From the NCBI RefSeq assembly GCF_013522705.1, contig NZ_JAAMRE010000001.1:186001-250000 (forward strand): a DNA stretch of 64,000 nucleotides, given 5' to 3'. Positions 27,587 through 35,548 of the stretch are shown piece after piece (the first letter of the stretch is position 1; the number at the start of each line of letters is the position of its first letter). Position numbers and translations under genes: made by a program. Under the pieces are notes generated by a model. It worked only from the letters and a program-made list of their open reading frames with translations, was not told the origin of the DNA and made no database searches. This stretch comes from Pseudomonas lurida (GTDB lineage Bacteria > Pseudomonadota > Gammaproteobacteria > Pseudomonadales > Pseudomonadaceae).

Positions 27587-29080
27587 TCATTCAGGCAGGT
27601 GCGCCACGCCATCCGAGTCGCTCATCGCACGCTCCAGCAGATCCGTCGGCAGGCTTTTGCTCGCACGCGCGCCGAGCAACCTCAATTGCTCGGTACGGCT
27701 GACCAGATTGCCGCGTCCGTCTGTCAGCTTGTTTCGCGCCGCGCTGTAGGCTTTATCCAATTGCTGCAGACGATTGCCCACCTCATCCAGATCCTGGATA
27801 AACAGCACGAACTTGTCGTACAGCCAACCGGCACGCTCGGCAATTTCGCGGGCATTCTGGCTTTGGCGCTCCTGTTTCCACAGGCTGTCGATCACCCGCA
27901 GGGTCGCCAGCAACGTGGTGGGGCTGACGATGACGATATGGCGATCAAAGGCTTCCTGAAACAGGTTGGGCTCAGCTTGCAACGCGGCGGAAAACGCCGC
28001 TTCGATCGGTACGAACAACAGCACGAAATCCAGGCTGTGCAGGCCTTCCAGGCGTTTATAGTCCTTGCCGGCCAGGCCTTTGACATGGTTGCGCAGCGAC
28101 AGCACGTGCTGCTTCAGGGCCGCCTGGCCGATCACGTCGTCCTCCGCGGCGACGTATTGCTGGTACGCGGTCAGGCTGACCTTGGAGTCCACCACCACCT
28201 GTTTATCACCGGGCAGCATGATCAGCACATCCGGCTGGAAGCGCTCGCCGTCCGGCCCCTTGAGGCTGACCTGGGTCTGGTACTCGCGGCCCTTCTCCAG
28301 CCCCGCGTGCTCCAGCACCCGCTCAAGAATCAGCTCACCCCAGTTACCCTGGGTTTTCTGGCCCTTCAACGCACGGGTCAGGTTGGTGGCCTCATCGGAC
28401 AGACGCAGGTTCAGTTGCTGCAGGCGTTCAAGTTCCTTGGCCAGGGAAAAACGCTCGCGCGCCTCGTTCTGATAGCTCTCTTCCACACGCTTTTCGAAAG
28501 ACTGGATGCGCTCCTTCAATGGATCGAGCAACTGGCCCAGGCGCTCCTGGCTGGTCTCGGCGAAGCGCTGCTCGCGCTCATCGAAAATCTTGCCGGCCAG
28601 TTCGGCGAACTGGGCGCGCAGCTCATCGCGTGAACCCTGCAGGTCGGTCAGGCGTTGCTGGTGGCTGTCCTGCTGCTCGCGCAGCTCGGCGCGCAGGGCG
28701 GCCGCCAATGCATCAAGGCGACGCAGTTCGGTTTCCTTGGCGCTGCGGTCGAGGTTCCAGGCGTGGGCGGCATCGCGGGCGTTGTCGCGGTCGATCTGCA
28801 GCAGTTCGACTTCGCGACGCAGCGCTGCCAGGTCGGCTTGCTTGGCGGCATTGGCCTGGCTCAGATCGCTGATTTCATCGCGGCTGGCTTCCAGTTGGGC
28901 AATGAGGCCTTCCTGGGCCAGTTGCGCCATGGCCAGGCGCTCTTCGAGCAACTCCCAGCCGGCCATGCGCGCGCTCAAACGCCGTTGAAGCTGCCAGCAC
29001 ACAGCGAGTAAGGGCAGCGCGGCGCCCGCAAGGCCCAGGGCAATACTGGTCCAGTCAAAAGCCATAGCCATGTCTGCCAT
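27587..29080 (-). CDS. rmuC: DNA recombination protein RmuC
   Basis: A protein of about 497 residues with one N-terminal membrane anchor (WTSIALGLAGAALPLLAVCW), a long coiled coil (about 35-190) and the C-terminal RmuC nuclease-like domain (QGNWGELILERVLEHAGLEKG, LPGDKQVVVDSKVSLTAY, FVPIEAAFSAAL). RmuC limits inversions at short inverted repeats in E. coli. Several starts are close together: GTG 29083, ATG 29080, ATG 29071 and ATG 29065; 29080 is a compromise. The gene is convergent with mxtR, 21 bases apart. Confidence 0.92.
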   Translation of the reverse strand: MADMAMAFDWTSIALGLAGAALPLLAVCWQLQRRLSARMAGWELLEERLAMAQLAQEGLIAQLEASRDEISDLSQANAAKQADLAALRREVELLQIDRDNARDAAHAWNLDRSAKETELRRLDALAAALRAELREQQDSHQQRLTDLQGSRDELRAQFAELAGKIFDEREQRFAETSQERLGQLLDPLKERIQSFEKRVEESYQNEARERFSLAKELERLQQLNLRLSDEATNLTRALKGQKTQGNWGELILERVLEHAGLEKGREYQTQVSLKGPDGERFQPDVLIMLPGDKQVVVDSKVSLTAYQQYVAAEDDVIGQAALKQHVLSLRNHVKGLAGKDYKRLEGLHSLDFVLLFVPIEAAFSAALQAEPNLFQEAFDRHIVIVSPTTLLATLRVIDSLWKQERQSQNAREIAERAGWLYDKFVLFIQDLDEVGNRLQQLDKAYSAARNKLTDGRGNLVSRTEQLRLLGARASKSLPTDLLERAMSDSDGVAHLPE

Positions 29081-29126
29081 CACCGAAAAAGAGCAAGGTT
29101 AACCAAGCGCGGGGCTCGAGGACAGC

Positions 29127-29450
29127 TCAGTCTTCGACCTGACCCAGTTCGCGCCGGGCCTGCACATCGCCGGCGCGGGCGGCCGAGCGCAGCAGGTCGT
29201 GGCCGATGCGACGGTCACGGGCACTCCCGCATTCGCGGCACATCAATTGCCCCAGGCGGCTCTGGGCCGCGACCACACCTTCACGGGCCGGCTGCTTGAG
29301 CAGGCGCCCGGCGAAGTGCTTAACGTTGGTGTTATGCCCCAGGCGCGGGCTGTCGAGTAGCCACAGCGCGACTTTCAAGGAAAACCGCTTGGGTGCGGTA
29401 ACAGTCTGGAGGGTATCGGTAACAGCAGGTGATACTGAGCGAAACTTCAT
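29127..29450 (-). CDS. Small Sel1-repeat-like protein
   Basis: A 107-residue basic protein. The second half (GVVAAQSRLGQLMC, RIGHDLLRSAARAGDVQARRE) resembles one to two Sel1/TPR-like helical repeats, and MCRECGSARDRRIG has two cysteines in CxxC. The ATG at 29450 is an internal start in a longer frame; no strong ribosome-binding site is present. It lies 46 bases upstream of rmuC on the same strand and may be cotranscribed. No function is known to me. Confidence 0.65.
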   Translation of the reverse strand: MKFRSVSPAVTDTLQTVTAPKRFSLKVALWLLDSPRLGHNTNVKHFAGRLLKQPAREGVVAAQSRLGQLMCRECGSARDRRIGHDLLRSAARAGDVQARRELGQVED

Positions 29451-29906
29451 AAAGCACTGTGGGACGGAACGGAAGGCGCGCCACTCTACTCTTTTTTTCG
29501 TACAGGTAAAGCTGAAAAAACCCTGCACGCCCGTTCTAGAGCAAGCGCTTGGGACAATCCACAGAAGCTGTGGATAACTCAGTGGACAACCCTCTTCGAA
29601 CCCTCGCAAAGCCCCATGGAACGTGGCCCGCAGTCAAACTGACGATTTTTTCACCAATAAAAAAAAGCCAGATTTTTCATTGACTTAAATTTCCATTGCA
29701 GGCAAATGGCGGGGCGTTGCAGCGAACGTCCGCTTGGTTACACGCGACACAACTAATGTGCACAAGTACACATCCCGCGGTTATAAACGGGGCCTTTTTT
29801 GAAGCGACCGGTGCAAAAAATGTTACCGGCAGGTCCTGCAAGGACTTTTCAAATCATTGCAGGCTGGCCACACTGCCCGACCTGCAACGCAATGGGGAAT
29901 GGCTCG
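29451..29906. other. 456-base AT-richer spacer with a possible promoter
   Basis: No gene is seen. The region is A/T-rich between 29640 and 29700 and separates two divergent small genes. On the plus strand, TATAAA (29782-29787) could be a -10 box; 9 bases before it lies TGTGCACAAGTACACA (29757-29772), a TGTG-N8-CACA dyad resembling a CRP/Vfr site. Further on are small inverted repeats around CAGGTCCTGCAAGGAC (about 29830-29845). These are suggestions only. Confidence 0.35.
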
Positions 29907-30212
29907 ATGAAGGGAATGCTGGTGTTCGCGGTGCTACTGCTGGCCATCTGCGGCGTTTCCCTTGGGATCAATGCTGCGCTGCCTCCCCCGGACGGCGCCT
30001 TGTTCGCCATTGCGATCCTGCTGTCAGCTGCGTTCACCGCCATTAGTCTGTGCATCGAACTGGGTGAAGGCCGCATCAACGACATGAGCGATGTGCTCAA
30101 AGCCGTCGAAACCGGCCAGTCGCTGCGCCTGACGCTTGCCGCCTACGGGCTTGGCTGTTCCCTGGCGGCGGCCGCGACGGTGCTGGTCTATCGCGGCCTG
30201 CTCGGCGGCTGA
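29907..30212 (+). CDS. Small two-to-three-helix membrane protein
   Basis: A 101-residue protein with hydrophobic segments MLVFAVLLLAICGVSLGIN, LFAIAILLSAAFTAISLCIE and YGLGCSLAAAATVLVYRGLL, separated by a short polar loop (GEGRINDMSDVLKAVETGQS). ATG at 29907 is chosen over an in-frame ATG at 29892 because GGGGAA lies 8-13 bases before it. No function recognised; it has no obvious partner nearby. Confidence 0.6.
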   Translation: MKGMLVFAVLLLAICGVSLGINAALPPPDGALFAIAILLSAAFTAISLCIELGEGRINDMSDVLKAVETGQSLRLTLAAYGLGCSLAAAATVLVYRGLLGG

Positions 30213-30653
30213 TGTAAACTTTTTGGCTAACACACTTCCCTTAGCTGTTTCAATCCGTTACTATCCGCCCCGTTAGTACCAAGCTGAAAGTCAATTCTGG
30301 TCGAACAACTCCCTTGAACAACATGGGATCGACCACCTCGATGGTTTCCAGGTATCACTTGCGACGACACTGCCTTTGAACAAGCAAAGGGTGTCGCGAA
30401 GTCCAGTACTCTGACCGAACCAACCTGCAAATTGATCAGGATCTTCACCCCGGGCCCAGAACCTTTGCCCCTGTTGTGTTGCCTGCCCTCCTAAGTACCT
30501 ACCTGCCAGCCCAAGCGCGCCTATTGAATAGCGCTTCAAACTGGCTGCTTTGTTCCAGTCGGGTTCTTCGTTTGATCAATGGTGATCAACGTCACTGGAA
30601 CGTTTTAACGTTGCACGGTTCTTAACCGTGTCATTTGTAGGAACACCAATAAT
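30213..30653 (+). other. Structured non-coding region, possible RNA leader or small RNA
   Basis: 441 bases without a convincing gene. Strong folds on the plus strand: CGACAC-TG-CCTTTG / CAAAGG-GTGTCG (30365-30396, 12 pairs, loop AACAAG), the palindrome AACGTT-TT-AACGTT (about 30599-30612) and CACGGTT-CTT-AACCGTG (30614-30630), which ends 10 bases before the ribosome-binding site of the next gene. A tiny reading frame (30323-30379, 18 codons) precedes and partly overlaps the first hairpin. It could be a long 5' leader of the 74-residue gene or hold a separate small RNA. Confidence 0.4.
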
Positions 30654-30878
30654 ATGTCCACTCAAATCCATACTCAGGATGCCATTCGCACCCTCACCAA
30701 TGCTTTTGCCCCAATGAACTGCCTGATCATGGCCGCTCGCAAAGGCTGCTTCAGCTTCACGCTGGTCAACGAACACGGCATCGCGCGTCACAGCGAACGC
30801 CTGTACCCCGATCAATACTCCAGCGCAGAACCGCTGCAGGCTGTGATCGAGCGTACCCGCCAGGCACTGGTTGCCTGA
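30654..30878 (+). CDS. Small conserved protein, possibly DUF3509-like
   Basis: A 74-residue cytosolic protein with no membrane segment. AGGAA lies 11-15 bases before the ATG at 30654. The pattern (a helix ending AFAP, a beta pair around GCFSFTLVNEHG, and a C-terminal helix AVIERTRQAL) recalls the small Pseudomonas DUF3509 proteins, but I am not sure. It is followed by a strong terminator, so it is a one-gene transcript with a possibly long structured leader. Confidence 0.6.
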   Translation: MSTQIHTQDAIRTLTNAFAPMNCLIMAARKGCFSFTLVNEHGIARHSERLYPDQYSSAEPLQAVIERTRQALVA

Positions 30879-30900
30879 TCGACCCGAGTCGCCGAAGCAC

Positions 30901-30931
30901 AAAAAACCCTGTTTGAAACACAGGGTTTTTT
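30901..30931 (+). terminator. Rho-independent terminator
   Basis: CCCTGT pairs with ACAGGG around TTGAAAC, flanked by A6 before and T6 after, directly downstream of the 74-residue gene. Confidence 0.9.
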
Positions 30932-31157
30932 ATTGCCAAAAATTTACTTCACAGCCCCAGCGCCTAAGTACAAATAGATATAAACGCTATAACTGAATGG
31001 ATAAGACGTTTTAAAAACAATCCTTTACATCATAAATATGACACTACACTTCAACTCAAGCGGCATGATCCGCTTACGGCGAGCCTGAGATCCGATCCAC
31101 CGCTGCCAAGCCCGACTCTCTCAGGACTCGCCTACCCTTTTCACGATTGAGGCGTCT

Positions 31158-31640
31158 ATGGGTATCGCGGCCAGTGAATTGTGTCGTTATGTGATCCGGC
31201 CAACGCTGACCTACCTCGGCCAGCACAGCCCCACGGCAGAGTCCCTGCTGCTGGGCATCGCCGCCAGCCAGTCGGAGCTGGGCTCGGCGCTGCACGAACG
31301 CCGCGGCCACGGCCTGTATGGCATCACCAAACCGCGCCATTGCGCCCTCTGGGACAACTACCTGGCGCTCGATCCTGAACGTGCCAGCCTGGTGCGCGGC
31401 CTGGCCAGCCAACATGCATTCCTCAGCGCGCCCCAGCTTGAGCTCACGGTGAACCTGCGTTACGCCACGGCCATCGCCTGGCTACTGGTGGAACAGCACA
31501 CCGTCACCCTGCCGGCGACCGGCGATGTGTTAGGCATGGCGCGTATCTGGAAAGAAATTTTTCACCCTCAAGGCAGGCTGCGAGATTTCAGCCAAGCGTG
31601 GCAAACCTGTGTTTCGCCCAAGAATCACGTGAGCTGCTGA
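31158..31640 (+). CDS. Orphan protein resembling phage lysozyme-like structural proteins
   Basis: A 160-residue protein. The order AESLLLGIAASQSELG, GHGLYGITKPRH, LALDPERASLVRGL and LRYATAIAWLL resembles a group of phage proteins that begin with ELxxYVIRPxL and have a lysozyme-like GLWQMEP segment; here the N-terminus ELCRYVIRPTLTYLG fits too. This relation is from memory and remains tentative. GAGG lies before ATG 31158. No other phage genes are near, so it would be a domesticated or stranded single gene. The C-terminus (SPKNHVSC) is unusual. Confidence 0.5.
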   Translation: MGIAASELCRYVIRPTLTYLGQHSPTAESLLLGIAASQSELGSALHERRGHGLYGITKPRHCALWDNYLALDPERASLVRGLASQHAFLSAPQLELTVNLRYATAIAWLLVEQHTVTLPATGDVLGMARIWKEIFHPQGRLRDFSQAWQTCVSPKNHVSC

Positions 31641-31786
31641 CCGGGCAATTTGCAAGATTCGCCAAAAACTGCCGATTTTGGTCGGATTGTCCTACAAAAC
31701 CGCTCTATCTCCTGCATTACAGCCTATAGCGCGATGTTAAATTTATTGATACTTTCCGCAGCGGTGATCACCACGGAGTTCTAATA

Positions 31787-33067
31787 ATGAAAAAAGTAAT
31801 GCTCAAGACCACACTTAGCCTCGCCGTTGCCATGGCATCCTCCCACCTGTTTGCAAGCGGTTTCGCACTCAACGAACAGAGCGTCAGCGGGATGGGTACG
31901 GGTTTCGCAGGTCGCTCTTCTTCTGCCGATGATGCAAGCACTGTGTACGGCAACCCTGCCGGTATGGCGCGCCTGAATGGCCAGCAAATCACCGGCGGCG
32001 TAGCAGCCATTGATGCCTCCACCGATATCAGCGATGTCAGCGGCCGTTCCCGCGGCAGCAACAAAGGCGACATGGTGCCTTTCACCGCCGTGCCTTTCGG
32101 TTTCTACACCAATAAACTCAACGATCAGTGGGCTGTCGGTTTTGGCGTATACGCCCCGTTCGGCCTGGTGACCGACTACGAAAGAGGCTTCCAGGGCCGC
32201 AGCTTCGGCAGCAACAGCGAAGTCAAGGTTATCACCCTGCAACCTACCGTCAGCTACGCCTTCAATGATCGCGTCTCGGTAGGTTTTGGCCCGACCATCA
32301 ACCGCATCGCCGGTACCCTGGAATCGGACCTGTCGTTCAACCCGGCGGCGCCCGATACCAACATCAAGATCAAAGGTGACGACACCGCGCTGGGCTTTAA
32401 CGTCGGCGTGCTGGTACAAGCCACCGATACCACGCGCGTGGGTCTGACCTATCACTCCAAGGTCAGCTACAAGCTGGACGGCCACACCGAGGTAAGCGCA
32501 CCTACCGTGACTTCGGGCCTGTTGCGCAGCAACCGTTATGACGCCTCCCTGAAGATCGATACGCCTGAGTCCTACGACCTGTCGGTCACTCAAGACCTGA
32601 CCGATGCCTGGAAACTCTACGCCGGTGCAACCTGGACCCGCTGGAGCCGCCTGAAGGACATTACGGTCAAGAACGAAGGCGTTGTCGGTGGCGCGAGCGG
32701 CGGCCTGCTCGCCCCGTCCCTGGTCAGCACCATCAAGGAAGAACAGAACTGGCACGATACCTGGGCCTACGCCGTGGGTACTTCGTATCAGTTGACTAAG
32801 CAGGTGGTACTGCGTACCGGCCTGACGTTCGACCAATCGCCGACCAACAACACTGATCGTTCGCCGCGTATTCCTACCGGTGACCGTACTATCTTCAGCC
32901 TGGGCCTGGGCTATGAAGTCATGCCGAATATGACGATCGACGTGGCCTACTCCTACCTGAAGGAAGAAGACGTCAAGGTTGCGCGCTCCAACCAACTGGC
33001 CAGCTACAACGCCAAGTACGAAAACAGCGCCAATGGTTTTGGCCTGGGCATGACCTATCGCTTCTGA
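31787..33067 (+). CDS. Outer-membrane protein of the FadL/OmpP1/TodX family
   Basis: A 426-residue beta-barrel protein for uptake of hydrophobic compounds such as long-chain fatty acids. A signal peptide (MKKVMLKTTLSLAVAMASSHLFA) is followed directly by the conserved FadL N-terminus SGFALNEQSVSGMGTGFAGR and the NPAGMARLNG motif, which form the hatch. The C-terminus ends in FGLGMTYRF with a terminal aromatic residue, the signal for barrel insertion. GGAG is at a proper distance before ATG 31787. A terminator shared with the convergent peroxidase follows. Confidence 0.93.
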   Translation: MKKVMLKTTLSLAVAMASSHLFASGFALNEQSVSGMGTGFAGRSSSADDASTVYGNPAGMARLNGQQITGGVAAIDASTDISDVSGRSRGSNKGDMVPFTAVPFGFYTNKLNDQWAVGFGVYAPFGLVTDYERGFQGRSFGSNSEVKVITLQPTVSYAFNDRVSVGFGPTINRIAGTLESDLSFNPAAPDTNIKIKGDDTALGFNVGVLVQATDTTRVGLTYHSKVSYKLDGHTEVSAPTVTSGLLRSNRYDASLKIDTPESYDLSVTQDLTDAWKLYAGATWTRWSRLKDITVKNEGVVGGASGGLLAPSLVSTIKEEQNWHDTWAYAVGTSYQLTKQVVLRTGLTFDQSPTNNTDRSPRIPTGDRTIFSLGLGYEVMPNMTIDVAYSYLKEEDVKVARSNQLASYNAKYENSANGFGLGMTYRF

Positions 33068-33081
33068 TTTCACCGAGGCGT

Positions 33082-33120
33082 AAAAAAGCCCCGCTCTCCT
33101 GCAAAGGAGGCGGGGCTTTT
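33082..33120. terminator. Bidirectional terminator between the fadL-like and peroxidase genes
   Basis: AAAAGCCCCGC and GCGGGGCTTTT form a stem, extended by CTCC/GGAG around a TGCAAA loop. T-runs are present in both directions, fitting two convergent genes. Confidence 0.92.
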
Positions 33121-33133
33121 CAATGGGTGTCGA

Positions 33134-33685
33134 TCAGGGTTTGGAAGCCAGTGCTTTCTCCACCGCCTCGATCAGATCCGGGCTGTCCGGCTTGGTCAGG
33201 CTGGAAAAATCGGCGATCACCTTGCCCTGTCGGTCGATCACGTATTTATAGAAATTCCATTTCGGTGCATTACTCTGCTGTGCCAGCACCTTGAACAAGT
33301 GCACCGCGTCCGGGCCCTTGACCTTCTGCGGTTCAGTCATGGTGAAGGTCACGCCGTAATTGACGTAGCAGACCTTAGCCGTCTCTTCACCCGTCTTGGC
33401 TTCCTGCTTGAAGTCATCGGAAGGCACGCCAATCACCTCCAGGCCCTGATCCTTGTAACGCTGGTACAACGCCTCAAGACCTTTGAATTGCGGGGCGAAC
33501 CCACAGAAGCTCGCGGTGTTGACGATCACCAGCGGCTTGCCGGCAAAGCGCTGGCACAGGTCGATGGACTCCTTGGCGCGCAACTTGGGCAATTGGCCTT
33601 CCAGCAAGGGTGGACAGTCGGCTGCCAACGCTATGCCGCCAAAGGCAGCCATCAGCACGGGTACTGCAAGCCAGCGCATCTGCAT
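33134..33685 (-). CDS. Periplasmic glutathione-peroxidase-like protein
   Basis: A 183-residue thioredoxin-fold protein with a signal peptide ending LAAD. The peroxidatic Cys61 is in [11 protein letters not shown] and the WNFYKY motif (Trp143, Asn144) is kept. However, the usual segment with FPCNQF is here VPSDDF (88-93), so both the catalytic-tetrad Gln and the usual resolving Cys are absent. Cys106 in [11 protein letters not shown] may serve instead. AAGGA lies 9 bases before ATG 33685. The gene is convergent with the FadL-like gene and next to the 40-residue peptide gene. Confidence 0.85.
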   Translation of the reverse strand: MQMRWLAVPVLMAAFGGIALAADCPPLLEGQLPKLRAKESIDLCQRFAGKPLVIVNTASFCGFAPQFKGLEALYQRYKDQGLEVIGVPSDDFKQEAKTGEETAKVCYVNYGVTFTMTEPQKVKGPDAVHLFKVLAQQSNAPKWNFYKYVIDRQGKVIADFSSLTKPDSPDLIEAVEKALASKP

Positions 33686-33719
33686 GGGAAATGTCCTTTT
33701 AAGAATTCAGGGATCGAAC

Positions 33720-33842
33720 TTAACAGATCGACATGCCCAGTTGCATCAACGCCAGGCCGCCGCGCTGCCAGCCCCACCAGGCCAGCGCCAGCAACAGCGC
33801 CATGGCTGCTGCGCCGCCGAGCCAATACCAGGTTGAACTCAT
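33720..33842 (-). CDS. 40-residue membrane peptide coupled to the MFS gene
   Basis: A short gene reading MSSTWYWLGGAAAMALL..., ending LMQLGMSIC. It has one clear membrane helix rich in Ala, Leu and Trp (AAAMALLLALAWWGW). The ATG at 33842 overlaps the TGA of the MFS gene (ATGA), and GGAGGCGGC immediately before it is a strong ribosome-binding site. The context says it is translated with the MFS exporter; it might be a small accessory subunit. Function unknown. Confidence 0.7.
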   Translation of the reverse strand: MSSTWYWLGGAAAMALLLALAWWGWQRGGLALMQLGMSIC

Positions 33843-35047
33843 GCCGCCTCCATCTGCGCCTGCAAGCGCGCCACCGGACGCTCGCGCACCGGCCAGTTCA
33901 AGGCCGCGGCGAGCAGGCTCAATAGAATCGCCATCTGCCAGATCAAATCGTAGTTGCCGGTTCGATCATAGACCACCCCGCCCAACCAGCCGCCGAGGAA
34001 TGAACCGAGCTGGTGAAACAGGAACACGATCCCGCCGAGCATGGACAGGTTTCGTACACCAAACAGCGTCGCGACCGTGCCGTTGGTCAGCGGCACGGTG
34101 GACAGCCACAAAAAGCCCATGGCCATGCCGAACAGGTAAGCCGAGAGCTCTGTGACCGGCGCCCACAGAAACAGCACGATCACCACCGCCCGCAGCAGGT
34201 ACAAAGCCGTCAGCAGGCGCGGCTTGGACATGCGCCCACCAAGCCAGCCGGCGGTGTAGGTGCCGAAGATATTGAACAGCCCAATCAGCGCCAACACCGT
34301 GGTGCCGACCGTGGCCGGCAGGTGTTGGTCCACCAGGTAGGCCGGCAGGTGCACCCCGATAAACACCACCTGGAAACCACAGACAAAAAAACCGAAGGCC
34401 AGCAGCCAGAAACCGGAGTGGGAGCAGGCTTCCTTGAGCGCCTCAGCCAGGGTCTGCTGGCCGGCCGTGACCGGCAGCGGCCGATCCTTGAGCATGCCGA
34501 CCAGCGGCAGAATCAGCGCCACCATCAAGCCCAGCGCCAACAGCGCGGCCGACCAGCCCAACCAGCTGATCAGGCCCAAGGTGCCCGGGACCATGGCGAA
34601 CTGACCAAAAGACCCGGCTGCGCTGGCGATGCCCATGGCCATGCTGCGCTTCTCCGGCGCCACGGCGCGGCCCACCACGCCCAGGATCACCGAGAACGAG
34701 GTACCTGACAGGCCAATCCCGATCAGCAGGCCTGCGCTCAGCGACAGCGACCACGCCGAATCGGACATGCCCATCAACACCAGGCCAGCGGCGTACAAGA
34801 CCCCACCGACGAACACGGCCTTGGTCGCGCCGAAACGGTCGGCCAGGGCACCGGTGAACGGCTGCGCCAGGCCCCAGATCAGGTTTTGCAAGGCAATGGC
34901 GAACGCAAACGTTTCACGGCCCCAACCGAACTCGGAACTCATCGGCGCGAGAAACAGGCCGAATCCGTGACGCACGCCCAACGACAGCGCCAGGATCAGC
35001 GCACTCCCCACAAGAACCCAGCCACTGGTGCGCCACATCGAGGTCAT
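33839..35047 (-). CDS. MFS transporter
   Basis: A 402-residue, 12-helix major facilitator. Motifs seen: GALADRFGATKAVFVGG (MFS signature between helices 2 and 3) and VAPEKRSMAMGIASAAGSFGQF (helix 4-5 region, as in the monocarboxylate/oxalate-type group). It follows its MarR regulator on the same strand with a palindromic operator (35065-35078) between them. GGAGAA precedes ATG 35047. This MFS/MarR pair sits next to the cob operon as in other Pseudomonas, but there is no evidence that it moves corrinoids. Confidence 0.9.
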   Translation of the reverse strand: MTSMWRTSGWVLVGSALILALSLGVRHGFGLFLAPMSSEFGWGRETFAFAIALQNLIWGLAQPFTGALADRFGATKAVFVGGVLYAAGLVLMGMSDSAWSLSLSAGLLIGIGLSGTSFSVILGVVGRAVAPEKRSMAMGIASAAGSFGQFAMVPGTLGLISWLGWSAALLALGLMVALILPLVGMLKDRPLPVTAGQQTLAEALKEACSHSGFWLLAFGFFVCGFQVVFIGVHLPAYLVDQHLPATVGTTVLALIGLFNIFGTYTAGWLGGRMSKPRLLTALYLLRAVVIVLFLWAPVTELSAYLFGMAMGFLWLSTVPLTNGTVATLFGVRNLSMLGGIVFLFHQLGSFLGGWLGGVVYDRTGNYDLIWQMAILLSLLAAALNWPVRERPVARLQAQMEAA

Positions 35048-35064
35048 TTCTTATTCTCCGTACG

Positions 35065-35078
35065 CGGGTATATACCCG
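35065..35078. promoter_or_regulatory. Perfect palindromic operator before the MFS gene
   Basis: CGGGTATATACCCG is a perfect 14-base palindrome 18 bases before the MFS start. A near copy (12 of 14) lies directly before the MarR gene. It contains a TATATA -10-like element, so binding by MarR would block the promoter. Confidence 0.7.
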
Positions 35079-35101
35079 TTTGTCATCGAACAAACCCGCG
35101 C

Positions 35102-35506
35102 TCAGGCGAGTTCGTCCAGCAAGGCCAACAGGGTCTCGCGTTTTTGCGCGCCCAGTTTATCGATCAACTTCTGCTGCGCCGCTTCCCATGCCGGCAGTGC
35201 GGCGGCCAGGCGTGCTTCACCGGCTGCCGTCAACTGCACCAGGCGATTACGCAGGTCGTCGCCCTCCACCAATTGCACTAACCCTTCCCCTTCGAGCACC
35301 CGCAGGTTGCGGCCGAGCGTACTGCGATCCAGGCCCATCGCATCGGCCAGACTGGAGATACTGGGTTGATCCAGACGCTGCAGATTGCACAGCAGAGAAT
35401 ACTGGGCAACGTTGATCCCGAAGCCGTCGAGAGCGCCGTCGTAGTGCCTGCTGACGCCACGGGCGGCGCGTCGCAGGTTGGTGCATAAACATTGGGAGGC
35501 AAGCAT
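35102..35506 (-). CDS. MarR-family regulator of the MFS gene
   Basis: A 134-residue winged-helix protein. The DNA-recognition part reads PSISSLADAMGLDRSTLGRN with the wing EGDDLRNRLVQLT. No ribosome-binding site is seen before ATG 35506; instead a likely -35 (TTGCAT) and -10 (TATACA, 17-base spacing) place the transcript start within a few bases of the ATG, so the mRNA could be leaderless. The gene ends 54 bases before the MFS gene and both have the same palindrome upstream. Confidence 0.88.
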   Translation of the reverse strand: MLASQCLCTNLRRAARGVSRHYDGALDGFGINVAQYSLLCNLQRLDQPSISSLADAMGLDRSTLGRNLRVLEGEGLVQLVEGDDLRNRLVQLTAAGEARLAAALPAWEAAQQKLIDKLGAQKRETLLALLDELA

Positions 35507-35510
35507 GGAA

Positions 35511-35524
35511 CGTGTATATACCCG
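35511..35524. promoter_or_regulatory. Operator half-copy overlapping the MarR promoter
   Basis: CGTGTATATACCCG matches CGGGTATATACCCG at 13 of 14 bases. On the minus strand it covers the proposed -10 box TATACA and ends 4 bases before the ATG, which would give direct autorepression. Confidence 0.6.
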
Positions 35525-35548
35525 CGATTCTACAAATGCAAGAAAGTG

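Noticed and set aside
30227..30539. Two minus-strand frames of 73 and 82 codons
   Set aside because: They overlap each other in different frames, have no ribosome-binding site and no similarity to known proteins; the hairpins on the plus strand explain the conservation-like look better.
31781..33073. 430-codon minus-strand frame opposite the FadL-like gene
   Set aside because: The plus strand encodes a clear FadL-family barrel with signal peptide; the minus frame is a shadow.
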